Virus record (IMG/VR): IMGVR_UViG_3300044974_000160
Coordinates: 1 to 20,004 of that record
DNA length: 20,004 nt
Strand: one strand, 5' to 3'
Source of the DNA: a virus
Shown: positions 5,120-11,738 of the stretch, piece after piece
Layout: every line of letters starts with the position of its first letter
Numbering within the stretch: position 1 is the first letter of the stretch
The notes under the pieces: generated by a model
Told to the model about the DNA's origin: nothing
The model's database searches: none
Seen by the model: the letters and a program-made list of their open reading frames with translations, nothing else
Position numbers and translations under genes: made by a program

Positions 5120-5336
5120 TTGATTTCTTTTTGTCAAAGATAGACTCAATTACTGTTAATCCTAATCCTCCTCCTGCTAAAATTAACAAGCCATCATACA
5201 TGTATTCAGGAGTTTTATACTCAGTAAACGTGCCGATGTAACTTAAGTTAATGCATACAAGTAACGCTAGTATAGATGCTACTCGTTTAGAGCTCGCATC
5301 TCCTTCGTTACTAAATATGCTCTTAAGCCATTTCAT
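5091..5336 (-). CDS. putative holin, 81 aa, two membrane spans
   Basis: A cytoplasmic basic start (MKWLKSIFSNEGDASSKRV) leads into a span at about 20-37 (ASILALLVCINLSYIGTF). A short periplasmic loop (EYKTPEYMYD) and a second Gly-rich span at about 49-66 (GLLILAGGGLGLTVIESIF) follow, with a hydrophilic charged tail. Two spans with a charged C-terminus and a length near 80 residues are typical of holins, which form the pores that release or activate the endolysin. It follows the endolysin and a second small membrane protein with ATGA overlaps. Confidence 0.7.
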   Translation of the reverse strand: MKWLKSIFSNEGDASSKRVASILALLVCINLSYIGTFTEYKTPEYMYDGLLILAGGGLGLTVIESIFDKKKSNDTTSQEPN

Positions 5337-5506
5337 CTCTTCTTACGCATCTTATAGATCGTAAAGATAGATGCAGCTGCTGATAGCATTAAACAAAATA
5401 TCTTTAATGCGAATTCAACATCTACCATCCATGCTGGCACGCTTAACAAAATGCTGCTAACTGCTCCTGTTACTCCCTCTGCTACTTGTTGCTGATGATT
5501 ACTCAT
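5333..5506 (-). CDS. 57-aa single-span membrane protein, holin or antiholin candidate
   Basis: A short frame (ATG 5506-5504, TGA 5335-5333) joined by ATGA overlaps both to the endolysin before it and to the holin after it. It has a hydrophilic N-terminus (MSNHQQQVAEGVTGAV), a hydrophobic stretch with a break (about 17-28), one good span at about 33-50 (LKIFCLMLSAAASIF) and a strongly basic end (YKMRKKR). The size, topology and position fit a holin partner or antiholin. A sequence family cannot be named. Confidence 0.7.
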   Translation of the reverse strand: MSNHQQQVAEGVTGAVSSILLSVPAWMVDVEFALKIFCLMLSAAASIFTIYKMRKKR

Positions 5507-6048
5507 GACTCTTTTAGTAGTGTGTAGGTAAATGACTTCTTACCACTCTTTATGCAAGCCTGAATGAGCTCTTTAAATTGGCTAGGGTTATTCATTACTT
5601 GGCAGCCTGCACTCCACTTATCTACGTTCTTTGATTCTGCAGATTCATTAGCGCGATGGATGTTAATTCCAAATAGGCCTGTATCCTCTTTACCTTGCTC
5701 CTCAGCTACGCTATCCTTATCAGCATCTCTAAACACTGTAACTTTCTTTGCTTGCTTTAATGCTGTGTATTTGCCCTGATGCAGCCCTATTGTGTAAGTG
5801 TCTACGTATTGCCCTGCTTTTAATACTGCTGTGCCTAAGCTATTCATAGGTGAGTTAAGCCAAAATGTACCTGGGTTAGTGGTACCGGTGTACCAATTCA
5901 GCTCGCTGCCATTTACTAAACCTATTAGATCATCAAATTTATTAGGCTCGTTAGCTTTAGACCTGATACCTACCACGTGAATAGTAGGCCATTTGTAGCC
6001 AAGCTCTGTAAATTGAGCTTTAAGCTCTTCGATTGTTGGTGCTTTCAT
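5503..6048 (-). CDS. L,D-transpeptidase-fold putative endolysin, 181 aa
   Basis: Residues 127-151 carry FGINIHRANES ... WSAGCQVM: a His (H131) followed 15 residues later by S-A-G-C (C149). This matches the catalytic H ... S-x-G-C layout of the YkuD (L,D-transpeptidase) family, where the Cys attacks peptidoglycan stem peptides. No signal peptide is seen, so a holin would be needed for access to the wall, and holin candidates follow directly. Usual L,D-transpeptidases build cross-links; in a lysis cassette a hydrolytic (L,D-endo- or carboxypeptidase-like) role is the sensible inference. The first 29 nt overlap the 39-aa gene upstream. Confidence 0.75.
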   Translation of the reverse strand: MKAPTIEELKAQFTELGYKWPTIHVVGIRSKANEPNKFDDLIGLVNGSELNWYTGTTNPGTFWLNSPMNSLGTAVLKAGQYVDTYTIGLHQGKYTALKQAKKVTVFRDADKDSVAEEQGKEDTGLFGINIHRANESAESKNVDKWSAGCQVMNNPSQFKELIQACIKSGKKSFTYTLLKES

Positions 6049-6139
6049 TCTTTCTTAATTCTTTATCTCGTTTAGTTAGGTAGACCTTCAGCTTACGCTC
6101 ATAGTCTTTACGTGTTTGCTGCTCCTTTGTTAGCTTCAT
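6020..6139 (-). CDS. 39-aa basic helical protein between adaptor and endolysin
   Basis: A short frame (ATG 6139-6137, TAA 6022-6020) begins 2 nt after the adaptor stop and overlaps the endolysin start by 29 nt. The product (MKLTKEQQTRKDYERKLKVY, then TKRDKELRKNES...) is almost all charged and strongly basic, and is predicted to be one long helix. It has no membrane part. Its placement supports a real gene; a nucleic-acid or scaffold-binding peptide is conceivable, but the function is unknown. Confidence 0.6.
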   Translation of the reverse strand: MKLTKEQQTRKDYERKLKVYLTKRDKELRKNESTNNRRA

Positions 6140-6141
6140 TC

Positions 6142-6717
6142 TTAGTTAGTAAAGTCTCGCACATTAAATCTGCTCCATGGACTCTCCATATTATTCATAC
6201 TTCTGCTAAAAGATATTTGGCTCTGCCTGTTTACTACTCTGATAGGTGTAATGTTAGGGCTTGTGTTATTGCTGTATTCGGGATAGTCTGAGTTGTTAGC
6301 GCAAAGGTAATCTACTAAGCGTTGAGTGTAGTAGTTAGCGTTCTCTCTTGCCATATCGCGTAACGCTGATAGCTCACCTTGAGTAATGGCTGTAGTGTTC
6401 TCAGATTGGCGAGTAACTAAGTTACCGTTATCGTGCTTATACATCAGCATAGGATACAATTCTACCATGGTCCACCATGCAGTAGGCTTTACAATATACT
6501 CATTTAATAGAGTCTCATAGACTCCTGCTAACGTGCCTGCGCTTATCTCATTCTTAATCTTATTGGTAAGATTAGTGCCAAGCCAAAGTGTAATGTACTT
6601 ATCCTGCGCCAAGTATATTGCAGGCCTAATTAAGTTAGTATCTACAGCTTCATTTAGCTGAGTGTATTTCTTTAAAAACTCTTCGTTAATGAATAATATT
6701 TCGGGTGCTATTGCCAT
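6142..6717 (-). CDS. putative head-tail adaptor protein, 191 aa
   Basis: Mostly helical, with FINEEFLKKYTQLNEAVDTN, IYLAQDKYITLWLGTNL and a conserved-looking aromatic stretch KPTAWWTMVELYPMLMYKHD followed by NLVTRQSENTTAI. This is the pattern and size of the DNA-packaging/head-tail adaptor proteins that dock beneath the portal ring (gp6/gp15-like). I also associate it with a Bacteroidetes-phage structural family (DUF6712), unverified. It lies directly downstream of the portal gene (12-nt gap), which fits a partner of the portal. The C-terminus is Asn/Ser-rich and probably flexible. Confidence 0.6.
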   Translation of the reverse strand: MAIAPEILFINEEFLKKYTQLNEAVDTNLIRPAIYLAQDKYITLWLGTNLTNKIKNEISAGTLAGVYETLLNEYIVKPTAWWTMVELYPMLMYKHDNGNLVTRQSENTTAITQGELSALRDMARENANYYTQRLVDYLCANNSDYPEYSNNTSPNITPIRVVNRQSQISFSRSMNNMESPWSRFNVRDFTN

Positions 6718-6729
6718 GTTCTTTTAGGT

Positions 6730-8499
6730 TTAATTTGTTCCTGGGTATCTGCCGTTATTAGGCAAGTCATAAGTGCGAGTGTTAGCCGTAGCAAAGTCTT
6801 TAGCAATATCTCTCAAAGGCATTCCTGCTCTGATTGCTTTTGATACTGAGATTGAATCAGATGACTCTAAACCATTGTCTGCAATAAATCGGCCCCTCTC
6901 TCTCTTTCTAAAATAGACTTTTCTCTCCCAGTAGTGCTTACAGTTAACCGATCCTTTGTATAACCACACGCTATAACTTGAGCCGTTATGGCCCATGTTT
7001 GGATTAAGCTGATTAGTATCTGCACTCATCCCTGTTAAATCTTCATATCTATAAACATAGCCAGCATTAGCAGCGCTTACCATTTGCCTGCAGAATTTTC
7101 TACTATTGCCACTTAGATTCTTTGAATAAGAATAACGAATCTTATACAATCCGCTATCCATTTCAGATGGTCTATCAGGATCAGAATAACTTCTAACTGA
7201 GGTAAGATTAACAGGCTCAGCTTCGATTAATTCCCACTCCTCTTCATCTACTATCTCGCCCTTATCTTCTAAGAATTCACACCACCAATTCTCATCCTCA
7301 TCTGTGAAGATTGGAGGCTTTTCTTGTGGCTCTAAATTAATCTTTTTTTTTTCCTCAGATAATTGAGTTGTTGCAGATTGTGCAACAGTTGGAGCAGTGA
7401 TTTCCTCACCGAAAATATCATTAGACTCAATATAAATATCAGCCACAATGCCCATACCCTTAAATATCTCTTCAAAGCTATCTGTTATAATTTTTTGATA
7501 TGGCTCAATAATGTTCTTATTAAAGATGCGGTAAGCCTGTTTCATTTCATCAGCGTTGCTGCCTAATCCTCCTGAGTCTCTAATACCAAATAATAGAGGA
7601 GACGTTACGCGGTGAGCTGTTAAAATATTCTCTCTTGACTGCACGCTTAACTCTTGCCATTGCTTATCCGCTTGAGTCATATCTACAACGTCTAATCGAG
7701 GCATTCTATCAGCGCTCTCATTAAAGGTAAAGATTACCTTACCCGCTTTTTTAGCACCTACCATAGTCTCCCAATTTCTACGGATAGCCATTTGCTCCTC
7801 AGGATCAGGAATACCGTTATTCATGTGCAGCATGTATGAAGGATTCATGCCATTAGCTAAGAAAGCTCTATAAAATTCACTGATATCTCTTGTGATTTCT
7901 ATGTAATTAACTGCGCTATAGTAATCAGGCTTAGGATAGTAAGCGCTGCCTGGTGTCATTATCCCCACAAATAGCACTTGAGAAGGCTCATCTGCTTTTG
8001 AAGTTGGATTATACATAGGTATAAATACCGGTATATTTTTCTTTTTGCGAGTATCATTCCAATCTTTAGAATAATAAATGCCAGGTATAACATCTTCATC
8101 ATTAGCCACAGCCAAGCGACAATTCTCATAAGGCAAATGATTAATCTTAGCTACAGTAGTTCTATCTACGCTCCAAATCACTTCTAAATAAAAGCCACCT
8201 TGCATCTTTGCATCTAAGGTAATAGGCCTTCTAATGCTATTTAATTTAAGTCTATCTATCTCACGCTGAGCTGCAGGATTATTACTCTTAATCTCTTTCC
8301 CTGCTATCATAAACGCTATGCTCATGGTAAGAGCAGAATGCACCGGAGAGCTATAGTATAAATCTATTAAATAATTAGGGAAGGAGTTAGCCTCACCTAA
8401 TGTTACCCATCCCTTGGGAGTTTCTTTCTCGTTAGCCTCTTGTGGCATTGCTGCGCCAAGATTAACTAACATTGGTGCTGCGTGTGTTATCTTATCCAT
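6730..8499 (-). CDS. phage portal protein with an extra C-terminal domain, 589 aa
   Basis: Residues about 30-365 have portal features. They include a start region with NSFPNYLIDLYYSSPVHSAL, a wing/clip beta-rich part with GIYYSKDWNDT, and the stem/crown helices ending with SPLLFGIRDSGGLGSNADEM then AYRIFNKNIIEPYQKIITD. The portal ring forms the DNA entry channel of the capsid and docks terminase. Residues 366-450 are an acidic, Pro/Glu-rich linker. Residues 450-589 form a further domain with RKFCRQMV, YRYEDLTGMSADTNQL and VNCKHYWERKVYF (C470, C520, H522). The usual portal length is about 400-500, so this is a fusion. An A10 run codes for the linker. It overlaps the previous gene by 8 nt. Confidence 0.85.
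   Translation of the reverse strand: MDKITHAAPMLVNLGAAMPQEANEKETPKGWVTLGEANSFPNYLIDLYYSSPVHSALTMSIAFMIAGKEIKSNNPAAQREIDRLKLNSIRRPITLDAKMQGGFYLEVIWSVDRTTVAKINHLPYENCRLAVANDEDVIPGIYYSKDWNDTRKKKNIPVFIPMYNPTSKADEPSQVLFVGIMTPGSAYYPKPDYYSAVNYIEITRDISEFYRAFLANGMNPSYMLHMNNGIPDPEEQMAIRRNWETMVGAKKAGKVIFTFNESADRMPRLDVVDMTQADKQWQELSVQSRENILTAHRVTSPLLFGIRDSGGLGSNADEMKQAYRIFNKNIIEPYQKIITDSFEEIFKGMGIVADIYIESNDIFGEEITAPTVAQSATTQLSEEKKKINLEPQEKPPIFTDEDENWWCEFLEDKGEIVDEEEWELIEAEPVNLTSVRSYSDPDRPSEMDSGLYKIRYSYSKNLSGNSRKFCRQMVSAANAGYVYRYEDLTGMSADTNQLNPNMGHNGSSYSVWLYKGSVNCKHYWERKVYFRKRERGRFIADNGLESSDSISVSKAIRAGMPLRDIAKDFATANTRTYDLPNNGRYPGTN
7343..7352 (-). other. A10 slippery run in the portal linker
   Basis: Ten consecutive A on the coding strand encode the end of E-E-K-K-K (residues 383-386). 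Frame calculation: loss of one A gives E-E-K-K-R-L-I-stop, and gain of one A gives E-E-K-K-K-D-stop. Either slip therefore ends the protein at about residue 387-389, just after the portal core and before the C-terminal domain. A runs of nine or more are known sites of RNA polymerase slippage in bacteria. I saw no equally long homopolymer inside another gene of the window. Confidence 0.6.
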
Positions 8500-8902
8500 T
8501 GTAGGCTATATCTGAATCTATGGTTAGGTTAGGCTCTGTAAATCGGGGAGTAGTTAAATCTTCTACTATTAAATAACCCATTTGGATTACCCCTTCCACA
8601 ACAGCATCTGTAGGATCTAAGTTAGTGCTGCTATTTTGCCCATAAACTACGTAGCTAAATCTTGCTGGGTAGTTAATTAGTAGGCTCGCAGCTGTTGGTG
8701 TGTTGGCATTGGTGCCAATCTGAATGGTAGTATACCTATCATTCTGAGCTATCTGTGTTGGGATAGCATAAAGCTTTTCTAAAGTCTGCTCGTTAGTTAG
8801 TTCTAACAAGTAATGCGTGTATGTATTAGCAAGCAAAAGCTCCCCTTCCTTAAGACTAAGGTAGAGGAGCTGTGCTGCTGTATTTTTTAGTAAGTATATC
8901 AT
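8492..8902 (-). CDS. hypothetical neck/tail structural protein, 136 aa
   Basis: A beta-rich protein: MIYLLKNTAAQLLYLSLKEG, then YTHYLLELTNEQTLEKLYAI, RYTTIQIGTN, and RFSYVVYGQNSSTN, ending in a segment with GYLIVEDLTT. Regular alternation of Tyr/Leu/Ile with polar residues suggests an immunoglobulin-like or neck-type beta fold. It lies between the tail-tube-like gene and the portal gene and overlaps the latter by 8 nt, so a head-tail joining or tail-terminator role is likely. The family is not recognised. Confidence 0.55.
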   Translation of the reverse strand: MIYLLKNTAAQLLYLSLKEGELLLANTYTHYLLELTNEQTLEKLYAIPTQIAQNDRYTTIQIGTNANTPTAASLLINYPARFSYVVYGQNSSTNLDPTDAVVEGVIQMGYLIVEDLTTPRFTEPNLTIDSDIAYNG

Positions 8903-8926
8903 GCTTTAAATATAGCACAATTTTAC

Positions 8927-9475
8927 TTACAATGTAGCGCCTACTACAGTAATTGTAGTAAAGTCTAAGAATGGAGTATCTCCTGCATCCTGATCTAACA
9001 AGTATGCCTTATCTTTCTCCTCACCAGTAAAGGTGATTGTATATCCTGACATGTCTCCCTTGGCTGTGCCACTTGCTGTAGTAAAGGCAGTAACCTCTAC
9101 TCCATCTTTGTAACCACACATCCAAATATTGTCGTTATTATCCTGTACGAATAATACGTTACGACCTTTAGAAATGTTTTGAAGCTCAAATGAACGTGCA
9201 GCAGTCATGCCATGAAACATAGCTACAACAGTTTGAGTATAGTAAACAGTGCCATTCTCGATGCTGATAGCAGCCTCTTCTGTGAATGATCCTGTGTGCT
9301 TAGGTAATTCGAATTCGTAAACATCTCCTGTAGCAAGAGCAGTAACTAAGTTAGTTCCTGCATTGATAGTAGCAGTGTTTGCGAATGTAGCGTAATCTCC
9401 TAAGTATAAGGCTTTTATCCCTCCGATTGCTTCTTTGCAAGCAATTAGTATTCCCGCGGTAGTTAGACAGCTCAT
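8927..9475 (-). CDS. putative major tail tube protein, 182 aa
   Basis: Two beta-rich halves: GGIKALYLGDYATFANTATI, VYEFELPKHTGSF, and then SIENGTVYYTQTVVAMFHGM with the last part VLFVQDNNDNIWMCGYKDG and YTITFTGEEKDK. This size and the Gly/Thr-rich alternating strands fit a tail-tube beta-sandwich, with the EFELPKHTGSF segment typical of the family's inner-ring hairpin. It lies just downstream of the capsid gene, after a 87-nt gap with three stem-loops, and needs high copy number. The leader is A-rich (AATAAATAAAAAATAACT) without Shine-Dalgarno. A capsid decoration protein is the main alternative. Confidence 0.5.
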   Translation of the reverse strand: MSCLTTAGILIACKEAIGGIKALYLGDYATFANTATINAGTNLVTALATGDVYEFELPKHTGSFTEEAAISIENGTVYYTQTVVAMFHGMTAARSFELQNISKGRNVLFVQDNNDNIWMCGYKDGVEVTAFTTASGTAKGDMSGYTITFTGEEKDKAYLLDQDAGDTPFLDFTTITVVGATL

Positions 9476-9502
9476 AGTTATTTTTTATTTATTAGTTAAA
9501 AT

Positions 9503-9557
9503 ATTCTTTGCAAAGAATGGGCAGCTATTAGCTAACCCACTCTTTTAACAAAGGAGT
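9503..9557 (-). terminator. three adjacent stem-loops after the capsid gene
   Basis: In the transcript order: (1) 9557-9539, an 8-bp stem with one mismatch and a GTTA loop; (2) 9538-9519, GGG and CCC closing a second helix AGCT/AGCT with an AAT loop; (3) 9518-9503, ATTCTTTG-CAAAGAAT, a perfect 16-nt palindrome, followed by ATTTT. This fills the gap between the capsid stop and the tail-tube start. The U-tract is short, so partial termination, attenuation or 3'-end stabilisation of capsid mRNA is more likely than full termination. Confidence 0.5.
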
Positions 9558-9562
9558 ATTAT

Positions 9563-10486
9563 TTAGTTATCAAATCCGATAACGATATCACCTAGTACAG
9601 CGTACTGAACACCAGCGCGGAAGCGCATAGCCATTCTCACGTTATCAGATGCATCAGTAAAGCTCATGTCTACTACTTTCACCTCGTTGAAATCTGAAGT
9701 CAAATCAGTTCCGAAGTTTAAGTTTGCAACAGTAGCTAAGATAACTACTGAGTCAGATATACCTGGGCAAACATACACATCATACCCGTTAAAGGTAAGT
9801 GGGAATTGTGCAGTACCTTGGAACGTTTGCAAGTAACCTGCAGTAGCCAAAGCTTGGCGGTATAACTGTGCAGTCTTACGGTTAACGTAGATCTTAAGGT
9901 CAGGGCTTCCTACCAATGTAGCAGGCAATGCATCTGTGCACTCTTGTAATTTAGCAATTACGTTACCTGCAGTCAAAGCAGTAGTAAAGTCAACATCAGG
10001 AGTACCACCTTTACCGGCATCGATTAAGTATTGTAAACCGTTGAATCCTGTGAATCCTGAAGATGGCCAGTTACCTTTCCAAATGTTACACTCAATCTCT
10101 TGAGCAACCTTAGCAGCCAAGTGAGAGATTAAGAAATCAGAGAAGTTAGCAGGAACTACATCGTTGATAAATCCACGACCTGTTTGAGCCGCTTCCCAAT
10201 CTTTTGTAAATTCTGCTTTACAAAGTTGGATATTAACCATAAGGTCAGTAACCGTTAACACTTTCTCCTCAAGAGTAAGCGCAGATGTAGAGTTGTCAAA
10301 GTCGCAAGTAGCAGCTTTAACTAATCCTGTTGAAGCAAGAATCTTAAGTACAGCTTTGTACTTTACGTTTTCTTTAACAGTGATGTAATTGTTTGCAATA
10401 GTGTCTCCTGAAAGGACAGCTGCAGCAATGTACGGTAGCGCTAATTCGCCAGCGTAGGTTGAGGTGATGGTCAAGTTATCAGCCAT
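9563..10486 (-). CDS. major capsid protein, 307 aa
   Basis: Sequence order and length fit an HK97-fold capsid: a start with TSTYAGELALPYIAAAVLSG, an E-loop-like region (NNYITVKENVKYKAVLKIL), a long spine helix around DFLISHLAAKVAQEIECNIW and a Trp/Gly-rich strand (KGNWPSSGFTGFNGLQYLID). After that come A-domain strands (PDLKIYVNRKTAQLYRQALA, VYVCPGISDSVVILA) and a C-terminal beta end. There is no long N-terminal delta domain, in line with a separate scaffold gene upstream. The order protease-scaffold-capsid upstream supports the call. It is expected to be the most abundant product, in keeping with its A-rich leader and the stem-loops after it. Confidence 0.85.
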   Translation of the reverse strand: MADNLTITSTYAGELALPYIAAAVLSGDTIANNYITVKENVKYKAVLKILASTGLVKAATCDFDNSTSALTLEEKVLTVTDLMVNIQLCKAEFTKDWEAAQTGRGFINDVVPANFSDFLISHLAAKVAQEIECNIWKGNWPSSGFTGFNGLQYLIDAGKGGTPDVDFTTALTAGNVIAKLQECTDALPATLVGSPDLKIYVNRKTAQLYRQALATAGYLQTFQGTAQFPLTFNGYDVYVCPGISDSVVILATVANLNFGTDLTSDFNEVKVVDMSFTDASDNVRMAMRFRAGVQYAVLGDIVIGFDN

Positions 10487-10510
10487 GTTTTTGTTTTTTT
10501 GTTTTTGTTT
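10487..10510 (-). promoter_or_regulatory. A-rich translation leader of the capsid gene
   Basis: The 24-nt gap between scaffold stop and capsid ATG is almost only A with sparse C on the transcript (AAAAACAAAAAAACAAAAAC before the ATG). It lacks a Shine-Dalgarno sequence. Bacteroidetes translation is known to favour unstructured A-rich leaders over Shine-Dalgarno pairing. This fits a strongly translated capsid gene. Confidence 0.55.
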
Positions 10511-11086
10511 TTAGTTGTTTTTGTATCTTGCTACTATAGCACGAGTTCTATCTTCGATGTTACTCATTGCTGTAATGTTTAAAGGTGCTTGAGGTGCAGC
10601 TTGGCGCGACTGCTTTACAGTAGTTGCAGCTGGTGCTTTACTTAGCTCAGTGATTTGCTTCTCAGCAGCGCTTAACTTAGCTTCGAATTCAGAGATTACA
10701 TTTTTAAGCAATCCTTCTACTTGCTCCTTAGAGTAAGTCTCAGCTACTTCCTGCTCTACTTCAATCTCTACAGTAGGCTCTTCAGTAATAGCTTCTGCCA
10801 TTGACTCAATTACGCCTGCTGCAACAACGATAGTCATACCGTTATCCATTGTGTATTCACCATCAGCTAATGGTGTAGGGTTGCCATCTGCATCCATTAC
10901 GAATACATCTACTCCTTCGGCAAATGCATCAGCACTTGAGTAGATCATAGTACCATCAGCTAAAGCTCCTTCTACAGCCATTGCTACAGGTGTAGCTTCC
11001 GGTGCAGTCTCTTCTACTGATAGTTTTATCCCATGCTTACTAAGCATCGGAGTGAATTTGTTTAGAATGTCTTGAATCATGTTCAT
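10511..11086 (-). CDS. putative head scaffolding protein, 191 aa
   Basis: An Ala/Glu-rich acidic protein. Residues 1-30 are a helix (IQDILNKFTPMLSKHGIKL). Residues 35-95 form a small beta domain (VFVMDADGNPTPLADGEYTM, MTIVVAAGVIESM). Residues 96-160 form a Glu-rich coiled coil (EVEQEVAETYSKEQVEGLL, FEAKLSAAEKQITELS), and the end is basic and Pro/Ala-rich (RQAAPQAPLNI to VARYKNN). A coiled coil plus a basic C-terminal tail is the usual layout of scaffolds that bind capsid protein through the tail. It stands between the protease and the capsid genes, the expected place. The DGEYTM-DNGMTI-beta domain is known to me from Bacteroidetes phages and may bind capsid. Confidence 0.75.
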   Translation of the reverse strand: MNMIQDILNKFTPMLSKHGIKLSVEETAPEATPVAMAVEGALADGTMIYSSADAFAEGVDVFVMDADGNPTPLADGEYTMDNGMTIVVAAGVIESMAEAITEEPTVEIEVEQEVAETYSKEQVEGLLKNVISEFEAKLSAAEKQITELSKAPAATTVKQSRQAAPQAPLNITAMSNIEDRTRAIVARYKNN

Positions 11087-11095
11087 CGTGTTATA

Positions 11096-11111
11096 TTTAT
11101 TAGTGGAAAAA
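11096..11111 (-). repeat. 16-bp direct repeat in the scaffold leader (copy 1)
   Basis: TTTATTAGTGGAAAAA on the plus strand, identical to 11721-11736. In the transcript it is TTTTTCCACTAATAAA, starting within 3 nt of the protease stop codon and ending 9 nt before the scaffold start. A 9-bp part (TTTATTAGT) occurs a third time in the tail-tube leader at 9488-9496. Confidence 0.65.
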
Positions 11112-11112
11112 A

Positions 11113-11709
11113 TTACAAATTCATTTCAAGCTGCTCAGCTAATTCAGCTAATAGCTTCTCTAAGTCTTTCTCGCTTACATCAGTTTCACTCATTGGAGCA
11201 AACCATCCCTCTATTGAGAATCCTTTAACCTCGCCATTCTTTACAGCTTGCCAAGTTTTATCATCATCTACTTTTACCCCTATCATCCATGTGCCCTCAG
11301 GAAGTTCAAAGCCATAATTCATACTCTTATCATGTGCTCCTGTAGTAACCCAAGATTCAACAACAGTTAAGTTGTTTACAGGCATCTCATGCTGGATAGT
11401 ATGATTGTGGTGCATGTTTCTTTTTAGAAATTCCTGAGCAGTTTGCTCTATAGTCTCTTTAGAATATGTGATAAAATACTTTTCGTTATTACCATCATAT
11501 CTAACTATAGGCTGATTAGGAATTAAGGCAGGGCCATACAGCATGCGCTTCTCTCCATCCTCTACGCGAGCTAGTAACAAGTTAGCTTTAGACAGTGCTA
11601 CAAAGTCTACCATTATAGCAGGCTCAGATACAAGGCTTACAGCGTAAACCCCCATGTTATCCTCCTCCTCACCTAAGCCGTATTCTATTAATTTCAATTT
11701 ATCATTCAT
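11113..11709 (-). CDS. prohead maturation protease, XkdF-like, 198 aa
   Basis: Opens with an acidic segment, then VYAVSLVSEPAIMVDFVALS, which is typical of XkdF/S78-type prohead proteases. Key stretches are RYDGNNEKYFITYSKETIEQ, RNMHHNHTIQH (H100, H101, H103), VESWVTTG, then TWMIGVKVDD and a Ser-containing GEVKGFSIEGWF (S165). In the family the His cluster and this Ser are the catalytic pair. The enzyme cleaves scaffold and capsid ends in the procapsid, and its place just upstream of scaffold and capsid fits. The start is ATG 11709-11707; its leader contains the 16-bp direct repeat. Length is normal for the family. Confidence 0.85.
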   Translation of the reverse strand: MNDKLKLIEYGLGEEEDNMGVYAVSLVSEPAIMVDFVALSKANLLLARVEDGEKRMLYGPALIPNQPIVRYDGNNEKYFITYSKETIEQTAQEFLKRNMHHNHTIQHEMPVNNLTVVESWVTTGAHDKSMNYGFELPEGTWMIGVKVDDDKTWQAVKNGEVKGFSIEGWFAPMSETDVSEKDLEKLLAELAEQLEMNL

Positions 11710-11720
11710 GTGATTGCTTT

Positions 11721-11736
11721 TTTATTAGTGGAAAAA
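11721..11736 (-). repeat. 16-bp direct repeat in the protease leader (copy 2)
   Basis: TTTATTAGTGGAAAAA on the plus strand, identical to 11096-11111. It starts within 3 nt of the tape-measure stop codon and ends 11 nt before the protease start. Both copies therefore sit between a stop codon and the next start codon at almost equal spacing. Confidence 0.65.
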
Positions 11737-11738
11737 TT

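Noticed and set aside
5564-5980. Plus-strand frames of 71 and 60 codons
   Set aside because: Antisense to the L,D-transpeptidase-like gene; composition is that of a shadow frame.
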